From Solen grandis (taxonomy: Eukaryota; Mollusca; Bivalvia; Adapedonta; Solenidae), in contig CM037783.1 in NCBI GenBank assembly GCA_021229015.1, forward strand, positions 7,511,324-7,575,323: a stretch of DNA of 64,000 bases. The letters run 5' to 3'. Under the pieces are notes generated by a model. It saw only the letters and a program-made list of their open reading frames with translations, searched no databases and was not told the origin of the DNA. Every line of letters starts with the position of its first letter. Position 1 is the stretch's first letter. The translations under genes were made by a program, and so were the position numbers. Positions 13,601-24,092 of this stretch are shown here, one piece after another.

Positions 13601-14730
13601 TAACGAAACACCATATACTAAATCTATACCTAATATTCATTTAAAAAAATATTATATTAAATATATGAAAATCTTATTAATTTTATAACGTACTATAATT
13701 GGACGAATAATAATTTGTATTACAATACACTTAAAAAGAAACAAAAATCATTTAAACAAAATTAAAAAATTTTTTTTACAAACATCATCAAATCTAATAA
13801 AACATTAATTAAAATTATTATTTAAACATTTTAATACACACAACAAAATGGTTTTATAAGCTGGTTCACATCATCTTATGAAATGGTTCACATCGTCCTG
13901 GGTACGAACCGACAGCGGTTCACATCGTCTAATGTTCACATCATCTGTAATTCTTTTCTGTGTTGCTCCCTTGGTTGTTCCAATCAATTGCTGTTCTTGT
14001 GAAATAAGAGTTTTTGTAGCTATCTGTTTTTTCTTTCTGGTACCTGTATAAACTATAATCTCTATTGAAATCTGCTTTGGTTATTGTTTTGTTTTTGGCC
14101 TCCGCTGCCATTGGAGGCAAATAAAAAAAAATAACCAGAGCAGATTTCAGTACACTTTTAAAGAGATTAGTACCTGTATAGATTTGGTGTCAAACTCTGC
14201 TTCCCAAATTCAAATCTGAAATGCGTGTATTCAAGGGGGGCCAAATGCGAGCTAGCTCTTTCTCTCCATGCATGTATTACCTATAAAATTTAAACTTACC
14301 CCTGCCTTATCGCCATCATAGTCTTCCAGATACTGTATTAGCTTGAACAATGAAAATTGTGAGACTTAAATATTCGGAAAATACATAATCATATTCGCTT
14401 ACTTGAATTAGCTTGGAACAAAGAAAATTGCAAGAGATAAAAATTCAGAATTATGAATGCATAAAATATGTAATCATATTCCCTTCTTTGTACTCATATA
14501 TTTACTTTGCTGTAAACTTTCTAGTTTACAGATTGGTTTATTAGAGTTATCTCCTCTTTAATTCACTCAAAGCATGTGAAAATAATAGGATTTAAACGTC
14601 AAAATCGTATCAACTGATACGTATATGGAATAATAATTCATTTTACAGTTATACAAAGTAAACAAGATGCCGATAAAATATATATCAACCCTACTCGATT
14701 GAAATACTGTCCTTGATTCCACTGTGCCAT
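1615..14730 (-). CDS. PCID2: PCID2, PCI-domain TREX-2 subunit (14 exons)
   Basis: The CDS is spliced from 14695-14730, 14300-14341, 12142-12263, 11372-11437, 10499-10595, 9926-10029, 9236-9311, 8655-8749, 6798-6844, 6104-6204, 4956-5029, 3372-3497, 2647-2770 and 1615-1704. It totals 1200 nt and 399 residues, the length I recall for vertebrate PCID2. Every intron is GT-AG and all phases agree. Recognisable blocks include [11 protein letters not shown] (residues 28-38), GCFRVCASD (147-155), [17 protein letters not shown] (163-180), [15 protein letters not shown] (182-196), LILEKLKI (about 309-316), and a C-terminal winged-helix part ending [19 protein letters not shown]. The PCI domain lies roughly at 210-390. 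In known PCID2/Thp1 proteins this part contacts the GANP/Sac3 scaffold and DSS1 in TREX-2, which couples transcription to nuclear mRNA export. The start codon gives a 12-residue first exon, matching the vertebrate layout. Exons 1 and 2 are short and diverged, so they are the least certain. There is no stop or frameshift. Confidence 0.95.
2438..2637. mobile_element. 200-bp MITE next to the exon 13 splice donor of PCID2
   Basis: The ends are imperfect inverted repeats. The left end starts TACTGTGAAATCATTAATTT and the right end reads inward TACTGTAATATTCGTTG, with GTTGGC/GTTGAC continuing. A possible TA duplication flanks it. The right end stops 9 nt from the exon 13 boundary (2647), so minus-strand transcription passes from GTGAGT into the MITE almost at once. 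The family is unnamed here. Confidence 0.6.
3065..3307. mobile_element. piggyBac-like MITE, copy 1
   Basis: About 242 bp, in PCID2 intron 12. It begins ACCCTTTCCCTCATATAGAC and ends with the inverted form, TATGAGGGAAAGGG. The interior holds a near-perfect palindrome at about 3221-3251 (GATCAGCCTGCGAG / CTCGCAGGCTGATC). The flanking TTAA is degraded in this copy. Other copies are at 5443, 34527 and 52297. Confidence 0.8.
3826..3935 (+). mobile_element. SINE family B fragment
   Basis: In PCID2 intron 11. It carries a degenerate B box (gcaggtttggacctg) followed by the family-B body phrase aaagtactggtccaaccc and a 'gagaaagattag' segment. The same body recurs at 32040 and 39510, so this is a truncated tRNA-derived SINE. 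Confidence 0.6.
4545..4682. mobile_element. 138-bp MITE with ~27-bp inverted ends
   Basis: The left end GTTTGAGTGGATATGGAATA and the inverted right end (TTTTGAGTGGATGTGGAATA) pair and continue through ATATCTCATC. The interior contains aagtgaaag and atatcacttt blocks. Related sequence lies inside both terminal repeats of the 54-62 kb element (about 54290-54400 and 62165-62265), so this family was captured there or shares an ancestor with it. Confidence 0.65.
5443..5684. mobile_element. piggyBac-like MITE, copy 2
   Basis: 242 bp including TTAA at both ends (5443-5446 and 5681-5684), which is the diagnostic piggyBac-type target duplication. The terminal inverted repeats start CCCTTTCCCTCATA. 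It lies in PCID2 intron 10 in the same orientation as copy 1 and is about 95% similar to it by eye. Confidence 0.85.
7060..7872. repeat. ~0.8-kb fold-back (long inverted repeat) in PCID2 intron 9
   Basis: The two halves are diverged reverse complements across almost the whole length. Left blocks TTGGCCAAATCCACAGGGG, GTTGCATGGGGCGAATCATT, GGGAGGACACTATTTT, GAGCTTGACAACAGCCGG and CATTGGTCAATAT each recur inverted in mirror order at about 7840, 7820, 7770, 7620 and 7550. The centre is near 7460. This fits a fold-back element or an inverted duplication, and no ORF of note is present. Confidence 0.7.
8228..8481 (-). mobile_element. SINE family A, full-length copy
   Basis: Read on the minus strand it begins with a tRNA-like head: A box TGGCCGAGAGGGT and B box GTGGGTTCGAGTCC. 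The body follows (ggaagccttccagctggctt, tcttccacctgtaattagct) with a tail GCGACAGTAAACCTAAAAAATCAATC. The head resembles a type-II (Leu/Ser-like) tRNA. It lies in PCID2 intron 8-9 sequence, in the same sense as the gene. Confidence 0.85.
10735..10985 (-). mobile_element. SINE family C, full-length copy
   Basis: On the minus strand there is a tRNA-like head (agtggtta A-box region, B box TGTGGGTTCGACC). A body follows with gctcccttgcttggtgcta, gtgtgatgctgcag and ctatatctgtctcaagtaga, and an end resembling atactgtcattggaacgtta. It lies in PCID2 intron 4. Other copies are near 21455, 24093, 27993, 28150, 30239 and 53880. Confidence 0.8.
13271..13948. mobile_element. 678-bp TIR element with subterminal GAYGATGTGAAC repeats
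   Basis: It is bounded by ACAGACGATGTGAAC (left) and the inverted ACAGATGATGTGAAC (right). The motif GAYGATGTGAAC(C) occurs about four times within 80 bp of each end, inverted at the right end. The 500-bp interior is extremely AT-rich and non-coding. It lies in PCID2 intron 2. The layout suggests a non-autonomous DNA transposon with clustered subterminal transposase-binding sites. I could not define a clear target-site duplication, and the superfamily is unknown. Confidence 0.7.
14038..14185. mobile_element. Fold-back MITE in PCID2 intron 2
   Basis: The left arm (ACCTGTATAAACTATAATCT, GAAATCTGCTTTGGTTATT) recurs inverted at the right (GAAATCTGCTCTGGTTATT, AATCTCTTTAA, TACAGGTA). A short central hairpin (GCCTCCGCTGCCATTGGAGGC) separates the arms. 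Confidence 0.6.
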
Positions 14731-14742
14731 GATTGTTTTTGT

Positions 14743-14758
14743 CTACGCCGCCATTTTG
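14743..14758 (-). promoter_or_regulatory. YY1-like site with 4-codon uORF upstream of PCID2
   Basis: On the minus strand, CAAAATGGCGGC (14747-14758) matches the YY1 site consensus typical of housekeeping promoters just downstream of the transcription start. The ATG inside it opens a minimal uORF, ATG GCG GCG TAG (14743-14754). Its stop lies 12 nt upstream of the PCID2 start codon at 14730. The motif is seen directly; transcription from here and any translational effect are inference. Confidence 0.5.
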
Positions 14759-15869
14759 ATCAGTAAACGGTGAACCATGTAATTCGAACCACCGTGAGAT
14801 TTACACATTTTAAATTGTTTGGGTTTATAAACTAGTGAAGCTATATTGCACAAACTGGTCAGACAATTCAAATCATTTTGAAAAAAAAAAATGAGAAAAG
14901 ATTTCCTTGCAAATGCAAACAGCAGTGAATCTTCGTCACAAAATTTCACGTGATAATGGGTCTTTAAGTCCTGGTGCTAATGCGATTGTTTATTTCTAAC
15001 GTAAGTCATTTGGGGATGTCTACAAAAGAACGCTTTATGCCTCATACGACTTTTATGATATTACACCCAGTCACATTATTCCAGATGACACAAACTGTGC
15101 AGTGGATTTGCTCTGCATCAATCAGTGCCACACTGAGTCACCACGTGACCATGGTGTGTACCTCTTGCCGAATGACAATATTTGCAGTATAACTGAAATA
15201 CAGTTTATTTTCAACTCACTGTGGAGTGAGACCTCCTGTGTGAAGACTGCAACCAGTTCTGGATGCTGAGCGCCAATATCATATGGGAGAATTTATACGT
15301 CGGTGCGGTAATCAAATAGACGTCCTAACCACGCTTCCCCCATGTTTTGACCAGATCTCCTGAGGAATTGGTTTGGTAGTGGCCGTTATTTAGCTAGATA
15401 GAAATTTAAGGACAATATTTCGAGTTTTATTGACTACTTTGGAAATATGGACTCTAAGATGAGTGACTGAAATTGTGGGGTGCTTTTGTTTTATTTGGAA
15501 GGGGGGGGGGTTAAGGTCAACCTGGTTAGGTTTGTTATCAGCCAGTCTATTCCAATGCACTGTGTAATCGCAGTTGGACTAGAGAATTGTGACCATAAAC
15601 GTTGTCTCCATGACTGATCAAGAAATAGACACCAGTGTAAATAGAACTTTTATGGACAAAGGACACTTGACAGTACTAACGGATATATGTGCCCCTTGTG
15701 ATGTGCATTCTTTGAAAGACTGATTTAGGGTTATCAAACTTTTAACAAACCATAAACAAGCTAACAAGTCCACATGGCAAGTCCTACTGCAATAATATCA
15801 AATTGTCACCATTTTTCTGTTTACTAGATATCTCCTTAATTTTTTTTTTTTTTTTATTTATTGTAAATG

Positions 15870-16010
15870 AAGGACGCTATTACCCTGCGCATATGAGAGT
15901 TAAGTTCAATCCTTGTTGGGCGCATGGATTTGTAAAAGCCTTAAATGGCACAAGGTGCAGGTCCAGCCAGTAACCATTGAGAGAAATTAGCTTCAATTAT
16001 ATATCAGCAT
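15870..16010 (+). mobile_element. SINE family B, diverged copy
   Basis: A degraded B box (agttcaatccttg) is followed by ggcacaaggtgcaggtccag, ccagtaaccattgagagaaatt and a TA-rich tail. These correspond in order to the 32040 and 39510 copies but are strongly diverged. Confidence 0.5.
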
Positions 16011-17126
16011 CAAATAATGTACGACTAGATAAAGCTTAAAGGTAATATTTCAGGCTCAAATAAACACCTTCTAGTAAACAGTTTTTCATTTGAAAGAAAT
16101 GGTAAACTTATTTCTGATGGCTCAGAACAAGTGCAAAACTGACATTGTATCAAATATGATATTCACTAGTAGCATATGATCATAAATGTTTGGCAGAAAA
16201 GGGAATCATAAAGTATTAAAGAGCAAAATCAATAAATTAGTTTTATTAATCAACATAGAAGTACATATAGATATCTTTTCTAACATGCTGATACAGATGT
16301 CATTTATTATTCAGATATTTAAATTCCTTACTCAGAATAAGAAGGAAACATTTAAGACTGAAGGTTACAAACATGAACAGGAGTAAGTAAAACAGGAAAA
16401 TATCACAAGTCAAACACAACACTGGCTAATGGATATTTTCTCATTGAAATAAAAAAAATAACTTAGGTCCTCATTCAGTTATAACAATTCACACACAAGA
16501 TGATTCAATTTAAAAATAAAATGTCATTTCATTTTTTCTTTCTCTGACATACCAATTACCAAATCAATTTAAATTTTAATGGTATACTAATATATATATA
16601 TATACTTGCAATAGCAAACAATATATACAGATGTTACAGAAAAAGTATACTATATACAATTTTTTACCAGATTAATATATACAATGTTTAATATGAATAT
16701 TTCAGATTTTTTTTCTCAAAAAGATTTAAATATGCATGCCAAAGGTCACCTTTGTGACAAATATCAACAGTTTTATCAGATGGTGTGGCCATAAAGCCAT
16801 ACACAGGCTTCACATACAGGTTTGTGTAATGACACTGTACAACACACATCCACAGACCCTTTTATGTGGGCCACACAGAATTGACATAACATTCAGTAGC
16901 AGTCTGTGTGTGGGTGCAGGGGAATGGGAGAATTGACATTTTTTTTGTGTGTTTTTTTTTTCTATTAAGGCGGAAGTGGCATTGTGTCTCTTCAAGAAAG
17001 AAATTTGCAAAAGAAAATTTCTAAGAGGAAGAACAAAAAGGCATCCTCTTTAGTTTTGTCATATCAGATTATCCTATTCAACCTATGAAAGCAATGTGAA
17101 ACTAGATAAACAAAAGTGAAACTATG

Positions 17127-17381
17127 TTGTTGTTGTTGTATTGGGATTTATCGACGCTGCGATAGTATTTCAATCATATAGCGACATCCAGCTAATTACA
17201 GGTGGAGGAAGACCCCCAAGTACACAGAGGTACCCGGGTAGAACCACCGACCTACCGCAAGCCAGCTGAAAGGCTTCCTCACATGAAAAATCCGAAGTCC
17301 CTACCGGGATTCGAACCCACAGAGGTGAGGGGCTAAGAGATTTGTAGTTCATGACTGTTACCGCTCGGCCACGGCTATGTG
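17127..17381 (-). mobile_element. SINE family A copy
   Basis: The minus-strand head has A box GTGGCCGAGCGGTAA and B box GTGGGTTCGAATCCCGG, then the family body (ccagctaattacaggtggag on plus) and a short CAA-rich tail (ttgttgttgtattggg on plus). It is close to the 23431 copy and both share the subfamily phrase 'gaagtccctaccgggattcg'. Confidence 0.85.
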
Positions 17382-17523
17382 GGCTTTATCAAGGTGAATG
17401 TTGAAAAATGAAAATAATTTCATCAAAGTCCCGAGACACTGTTGTATTATGATCAAACGCCTTTTTCAAGAGCCCCTTGTCTCCACCAAAGGGTTTTGGC
17501 ACCGAAGATGGGTCATATATCAA

Positions 17524-17527
<4 letters not shown>

Positions 17528-17568
<41 letters not shown>
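17528..17568. repeat. (AT)n microsatellite
   Basis: About 20 uninterrupted TA dinucleotides lie between two similar pieces, 'tgggtcatatat' and 'atatatgaccc', so the tract is the centre of a short palindrome. Confidence 0.9.
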
Positions 17569-17569
<1 letters not shown>

Positions 17570-18434
17570 CCCTCCTTCCGTGCCAAACCCCTTTAGTCTT
17601 CACAAGAAAATAACCTGTCATCAGAGCCCAAAACTTTCATCCAAGACAGAAAATTCAAAAAACCAAAAAATAATTCTGCAAACATCATTCTAATAATTTG
17701 CATCACTGATCGCTATGTGCGAAGTTGTTAACCCTACAGTTCAAAACCAGATCACAACCTTCAAGTAATTTGCATACAGACCCGATTTTATAGTTTGCTA
17801 TTCCCCAGTATCTTGAATCATGATATGAAAGAAACAATCTAAAATCAGTTAGATGACATCATGTTTTTCTAAGATTTTGCATTTCAGGGTGGTGGGGAGT
17901 TATATATAATTATAAAGGTGTATTATGACTTTATTACAAGTTGCTGACCATACATGTAATTACACTGACAATAAAGCATATACTTTGCATTGTAAAGAAG
18001 TATCACTTTCACCAACCCCTTTTGGGAAAGAATGAATATGATAACCAAGAGACTATATATGAATAGGGAATATGATAAATATGACAACACACAGTAGGAT
18101 GAGAAGATTCTCAACACTCAATTGCATGATATGTTGCCTAAAGCAAACTTATTTGAGGCCTTTGCCCTTCAAAGCCCATGCAATATGTAGATCTGGTCAC
18201 CACAGTTTGTCCCTATAATCTTCTCCACCGGGAACTAGTCTATAAAGCCTCCTCCTTGACACCCGTTTGGGAGAATCACATCTATCCTGGTACCTCGGAG
18301 GGAAGCCACGCCTGGTCTCAGCTTAAATGGTCAACTGCAAATGTATCTCTGCAAACATTTGTGTGCTGTTATGAGACTGCTTAGCTGTTGACCATAAAAG
18401 TAGCACTATTATTCTGCTTCAAGGCTGGAGAAGT

Positions 18435-19402
18435 TCAGTCAGTCTCTCCCATTTCTGAGTCTTCATAATCGTCACTGTCTTCTTGTTCCACGACTTCAAC
18501 ATTCTCGTTGTACAACTCTCGTCTTAATTCCACAACACGAGAAGCCTGTTAAACAGAGAATCATTACAAATGAAATGAAATATTATTTTTGATTTTCAAA
18601 ATTACAAAAATTGAACATGTTCACAATTTACACCAATAATGCAAGGTTTATATATTTCACAGACATCTACACACATTTATATCAGTATTTGCGATAAACT
18701 GTTACTATCAATGTTGAAGATGTTTAAAGTAATATACTTAAAATTAGAAAAATAATGTGTTACATTGTGATAAATAAAAGTAGCTACTTTCTTTTTCTCA
18801 GCTGTGCGAATTATTAAGCTGTACATGGGGAATACCATTCTTTTGCATTTATCCCCTCAAGAATCAGAAGTCAATATTTGCTTTTTATTTCATAAGTGGG
18901 ATTAGAAAGCACTACCGTAGGCAGCTAAACTTAACTATTCACATTGATCAATTGATGTATGCAATGAATCGGTGTTTTAACATTTTTCGGTTATCTTATG
19001 CATAGTATATATACATCAAATAATTGGAAATTTATAAAATTTAGATCTACTTGTTATTCAAAATGATATGCGATACATGAAGTAAAAAAAAAAGCGGGAG
19101 AGAAGAAAACTAACCTTTTTATTGGCGTATTCATAATACATATTGCGAAGACCCTCGACCACTGCCAGACGTAGGCGGAGTTTGTATCGAAAAACTCGAT
19201 GGTTGTTCTTTTTTGCACAGTTGTATCGTTTATGAATACTCTCCATTTTTCTGTTCAATAGATTTATCTGGCTACAAGCTTTCCGAAATCTTATTTCTGT
19301 CTGTGTAAGTTCCGATTTCATTTCCGCCAAAGAATCACACTCCGCTTTTTTGTTAGAGCTCGATGACCTAGTGACTCGTCTCTCGCTCCGTCTAGTCGCC
19401 AT
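18435..19402 (-). CDS. Unrecognised 132-residue charged helical protein (2 exons)
   Basis: Exon 1 is 19115-19402 (96 codons; donor AAG|GTTAGT). Exon 2 is 18435-18545 (acceptor AACAG|GCT, 36 residues then TGA). Phase 0 is kept across a ~570-bp intron. The protein starts MATRRSERR with a basic, Ser-rich N-terminus (1-20). A long K/R/E-rich helix, probably coiled coil, spans about 22-110 and contains RYKLRLRLAVVEGLRNMYYEY (about residues 71-92). It ends in an acidic tail (about 114-132) rich in E and D. There is no signal peptide, membrane segment or metal-binding motif. The composition suggests a nuclear or chromatin-associated small protein, but that is inference. I do not recognise the family. 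The start sits in ATGGCGAC, typical of housekeeping promoters, and no upstream in-frame extension was found. A possible polyadenylation signal lies at 17930-17935 on the minus strand. Confidence 0.8.
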
Positions 19403-21190
19403 TTTTAGAGTTAACTGGACCTCCTAACTGTTTATATCCCGATACAAGTTCGTTTTGCACACAATTTTTGCTTTGTTTGTTAAATTTTAACAGTATTTTG
19501 CCTCTGGCTTCGATGAACAACTATGTCGCCATTCACACTTGAAGAAAAATTGGCCGGTTCCCTGCGCCAGTAACGTAACCCCTATTTACACAAAATAACT
19601 TATCGGTTACCAGTCAGAAAATTTTGACACGTGATTCACGCTTTAGGGGTGCACAAAGGGTTATCCGATAGACATGTTTTCTATCAAGATTTAAAGCTGC
19701 GAAATTCCTCTTAGCCTAGTAAATTAAAGAAAACATTTTTTTTTTATCTACATATCTGTATATGAAGCAGATATTTCAGGTATTAATGTTTTCCTTCATT
19801 TTTCCGTGAGTAGATCTAAATTGAACATATTTATGGCACACAGGTCTATATATAGGTACCTTTATAAGGGTATCGATCTCTATATAGATACCCTGCTTTT
19901 ATGCATTTAAAAATATACATTATTTAATAATAAAAATAATAATATGTAAACCCTGAAAAAAATCTCACGAACAGAATTTCCTATGAAAAGTGTAAAATAT
20001 ATTGGTTGAATGAAAATTTAAATTAAATATGCACTGTACATATATATGAAAAGTTGAGCCAGTACGTATAAGAAAAAGTTTAATTAAATATGTTTAAATT
20101 TCGAGTTCTATATACTACTATTGATTCCAATGGTGGATGCAAAGTGGGGGGGGGGTACCTCTATCATACATAAATGAAGACACACACCCCCTCACAAGAA
20201 TGCACTATTTCATAGCTTTAAATTAACTAGAAATTAAAAAATCGCGGGGGAGCATTTCCGAATCCCCAGTCCAACCAGAACCACACCCTTCTCACGTCTC
20301 GGGCAAAAAAGCGATTGTCACTGTCTATTTTTTTTTAAATACAGCCCCCCCCCCCAACCAACACACACGCACCAACCTGAAGTGGATGCGCCGCTCGTGA
20401 GAATACAATTTTCGTCCTTCACGAGATGAAACAAGATATTGCATCTTCCATTAGGCCTAAATAAAAAAAATTAAAAAAAAAAAAGAAGAAAAAAAAAACG
20501 AACAAATTTTACTTCGATCGTACGGAAAACAATACCAAAAAAAAACTATTGCACATGTCACCTCAGTGCCACCGTACGATCGATCTATGCATACATGTAT
20601 AATTTGATAAAAAGACAAAATTAATTTGATGTACATCTGTATATGGTGATGGCTAACCGAAATGAATACATATCTGCACGCCAAAAAGAAATAACATACA
20701 TGCTATATACAAATACTATGGAAAAATAAATTCGTTAAATCAAAGCAGTAACTGAAGTAAGAATTCATTCTATAATTGATTTTAGGGTAAAACGTCAGCT
20801 GAATAGTAATTTTTTTTTTTTTTTTTTTAATGAGAGGTGATTGATTACAGATATTAAAGATCTCTTATATGTATATTATTTCAATAAGAAGAGCTTTTCT
20901 TTGTACAAAGATGGTGACATTAATCACATAGAAAATAAGCTGGTCATATCTAGAAAAAAATATTTGAATATTTGAGACATTTACAAAGATAATAGAAAAC
21001 CGGATCTATTTGTACATGGTAAAACAGGCAGGTGTGTCCTATTGAAATAAATCGCTGATGAATTTGGATGTTCAGAGCTTCATTTTTGGGTGACTTTGGA
21101 ATTGCATTGTATATCAATTTAAGATGAATATTTATTTGTGTCATAAATATGTCACTTTGCACATTAATTCGCACTCGAACAAGAAACCGG
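19403..21190. other. 5' flank of the two-exon gene; AT-rich non-coding sequence
   Basis: The first ~230 bp should contain the promoter (GC-richer, no TATA box recognised). Beyond this there are homopolymer runs, a small hairpin at 20512-20584 (CGATCGTACGG / CCGTACGATCG) and AT-rich sequence without a supported exon. Confidence 0.35.
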
Positions 21191-21193
21191 TCC

Positions 21194-21454
21194 AGGGGCC
21201 CGTTTCACTAAACTTCGTACGAACAAATAATATATAGTTCTTAGTCGTAAGTTTGTTATTCTACATAGTGTCTACTAATTAATGTCTTATCTTAAAAAAA
21301 AAAAAATCTTAAGAAAGATGACCCAATTTATTGTATCATACAAGCACAACACTTTTTATAAATAAAAATTCAAAGGAAAAATAATATTTAAATCTGTGAA
21401 TCTACACGTACGAAGATTTTTTTTTTCGTACGATGTTATGTGAAACGGGCCCCT
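21194..21454. mobile_element. 261-bp MITE with GGGGCCCGTTTCAC ends
   Basis: The left end AGGGGCCCGTTTCAC and the right end GTGAAACGGGCCCCT are inverted. Subterminal TTCGTACGA blocks (21213-21221 and about 21425-21433) are also inverted. The interior is A/T-rich. A SINE C head follows immediately at 21455. Confidence 0.75.
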
Positions 21455-21560
21455 AGGGATCGAGTGGTTAGAGCGTCCGCCTCGGAATCGGGAGGTTGTG
21501 GGTTCGGTCTACGGTGTCGTAAAATCTGCCTTGCTTGACACGATTGTCTGCATGGGTATT
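21455..21560 (+). mobile_element. SINE family C head fragment
   Basis: A tRNA-like head (gagtggttagagcgtccgcc, then gttgtgggttcggtct) is followed by 'ctgccttgcttgaca'. It is truncated after about 100 bp relative to the 24093 copy. Confidence 0.65.
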
Positions 21561-22999
21561 GCAAATACACATTTCGTCATTGATTTATGTATACATGTGT
21601 CATATATTAGTATCTGAGTCAATTTCCTGATATTTGAGAAATTTGTGTTCTTAAACATGTATATATATATATACTCTTCATAAAGGTTATTTACAGGGCT
21701 AGGAACAAAGATCGTGGTGCATTTCCATAAAATGCAAGTATTACACCAGGTAAGCTGGTTTGAAACTTAAGCTACTTTTGATCCAAACCGATCCTTTTTT
21801 CACTGGCAAAAATGTTGGCGACACTTCTGGAAACCATAGAGGAGGCTCTGGAAGGAAAATGAAACATCGAAGATTAATATGTACCAGATGATCGGACAAT
21901 TTATTACGAAAACGATAACGGGGTTGTTATCGGAAAAGTCTGTCTCGAACTTGTATGAATGCTAAGACATTATTTACTACAACCACTGAAGATAAAGCCA
22001 AAACATGAATACTTGGATCACTGGCATTTGACCTCGACTGCATTGATTGTCGTATTTACACACTTCATCATTTCGCACATCTACAGATTGCCTATTTTTT
22101 GTTGTATAAGACAGAGACATAGAATACAAGTTGTTATGATTCAGTCACGGTCTAACGGGTCAAAGACCGGGTATTTCATACTCGCGGGTTGATATAGCCA
22201 ACAGTATACTATATATAGGGAAACAGGTTCAACTTTCGGATGCCGTTATTTGACATATATGTTCGTCTGGAGGACTTGGCGCCATTTGATATAACAATTA
22301 AAACACGAGTGATACAATGCTATGTAACTATGTGTGACTTACACGTATCAGACATTCAAAGTGCTCAAATATGTGCATATACATGTATGGAACAGAATTA
22401 GGGCAAAAATTGCATCTCAACGTCTTACAAGTCCATGTTTACACGTGACATTCTCCCTTTGCCATACTGACAAGTGATATGCTGTATTATGTAAGTGCGT
22501 TTATCAATGCTGTCTACTGACTAATGCTCTTGTGTATCTTGCATTAGTTAATGATTTGGCTTTCATGTGTCATAATTTGATACTGTTATATTTTAAAGCT
22601 TTGTTGAGCAACTATCAATGTGACATTTGTTTTACGTTAAACTGTCTAAACTGCCTCATTTGGGGCAGAATAATCAAAGAGAAATTAATTCGTAGAATCA
22701 AAATCTTGCGTTTCGTTTTTACTCAGGGGAGGAAACTGAATACTCGGAACTCTGGGAAAGTAATATGATCATAACAGGAGTTGAAATATAATAAAGGTTA
22801 TAACAGTTTGACTTTTTAAATAGTTTTATTTTCACTTAGGGTAATTTTTAGGAGGGGGTGGGGGGCATAGCCCCTTGGTTTTTAGGTGTGTGTGTGGGGG
22901 GGGGGGGGGGTAGGGCATAGCCCCTTGGGAAATATTTTTTCTAGGAGGACGGAGATGCATTCTGAGGGGCATCTGAGGGAAATTTGGTAGATTTTTTTT
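21561..22999. other. Non-coding sequence, no supported gene
   Basis: Short open frames (for example near 21811 and 21959) have no recognisable domain and contain stops. A phrase around 22375-22413 (atggaacagaattagggcaa) recurs inverted near 27365-27402, showing a dispersed repeat. G-rich low-complexity sequence lies at 22850-22920. Confidence 0.4.
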
Positions 23000-23215
23000 T
23001 CAGTTTTGACAAGATTCCTGTACCACGACCCTCTTGTTATTGTAATGGGGGCGAATGACAACGCTTGGAGGTTGTTGCAGTAGGCGGGCAGTTAACATAT
23101 TATTGCTCTTAGGAAGGACCAGTACTAGACTCATGTCCTCCGTAAAAATCTCGCATACAAAACCATGGCAGGTAGCCGCCGGGCTTGAACTCACAACCCG
23201 CTTAATCAATATATA
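23000..23215 (-). mobile_element. Probable tRNA-derived SINE (distinct family)
   Basis: Reading on the minus strand, a B-box-like GGGTTGTGAGTTCAAGCC starts a ~200-bp unit ending near 'gtggtacaggaatctt'. The A box is poor. No second copy was found in this window, so the call rests on the B box alone. Confidence 0.4.
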
Positions 23216-23430
23216 GATCGTGAAAATATTTTTCTACATGATTTATAGTGACATTAATACGAACTTTATGGCACTGGCTGCAAAGCTAGGTTGCGAGTTC
23301 TAATCAAGCTTGGGGACGTTTCTGTGATATGTATTAAAAACTTGTTAATAATTTTAAAAAAATGAAAATAAAATGTATGTTCAGCAATACTAAAGGCGTT
23401 TGCCTAATTCAGATTAAAGCAGACACAATT

Positions 23431-23692
23431 CCGTTGTTGTTGTAGTTGTATTGGGGTTTACCGTCGCTGCGATAGTATTTCAATCATATAGCGACCTCCA
23501 GCTAATTACAGGTGGAGGAAGACCCTGAGTACACAGAGGTACCCGGGTAGAACCACCGACCTACCGCAAGCCAGCTGGAAGGCTTCCTCACATGAAAAAT
23601 CCGAAGTCCCTACCGGGATTCGAACCCACAGCGGTGGGGGGCTGAGAGATTTGTAGTCCACGACTGAAACCGCTCGGCCACGGCCCGGTGAC
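23431..23692 (-). mobile_element. SINE family A copy
   Basis: Full-length: on the minus strand it has head GGCCGTGGCCGAGCGGTT, B box GTGGGTTCGAATCC, the conserved body and a CAAC-rich tail. It is very similar to the 17127 copy, suggesting a recently active subfamily. Confidence 0.85.
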
Positions 23693-24092
23693 TCTGGGAC
23701 TTAATTACGAAACTACGAACAGTATGTAGATCGACGAGATGTGCTCGTATATAAAATTTTGCGTGACGTTCATTATTTTTAAATATTCATCTTTGTAAAC
23801 CTGAGCTCATATAATTTATATCTGAAATGTTTGGCCTGCAATTAGAAAAGAAATGGAAAGTATTATGTAAAATGCAATTATGTCTTTAAGCAGTGGATCT
23901 TCTTTCAATTTCAAACAATTTGTTTAAAAGAAATAACTTTTTCGAATTTGGAAACAGCCACAGTTTCGTACTTCATTTTGCCGATTTTTCCCGAACGTGA
24001 CTTATAGGCACGCCACCTTTTCTGTGGAGGACGAAATTTCTGTATATACTACTCCGAACTACCGACAGCGAGTTCAGGTGACCAACTAAAGT

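Larger units (their letters stand above)
14760..18434. other. Intergenic region between the two genes
   Basis: No exon is recognisable. The region holds poly-T and poly-G runs, a SINE B fragment (about 15870-16010), a SINE A copy (17127-17381) and an (AT)n microsatellite at 17528-17568. The last ~500 bp (17930-18434) probably is the 3' UTR of the two-exon gene, judged only from distance to a candidate polyadenylation signal. Confidence 0.4.

Noticed and set aside
21808..21959. Possible coding fragment (MLATLLETIEEALEGK, then VPDDRTIYYENDNG)
   Set aside because: The two pieces need a frameshift and cross stops, no splice sites fit, and I do not recognise the protein.
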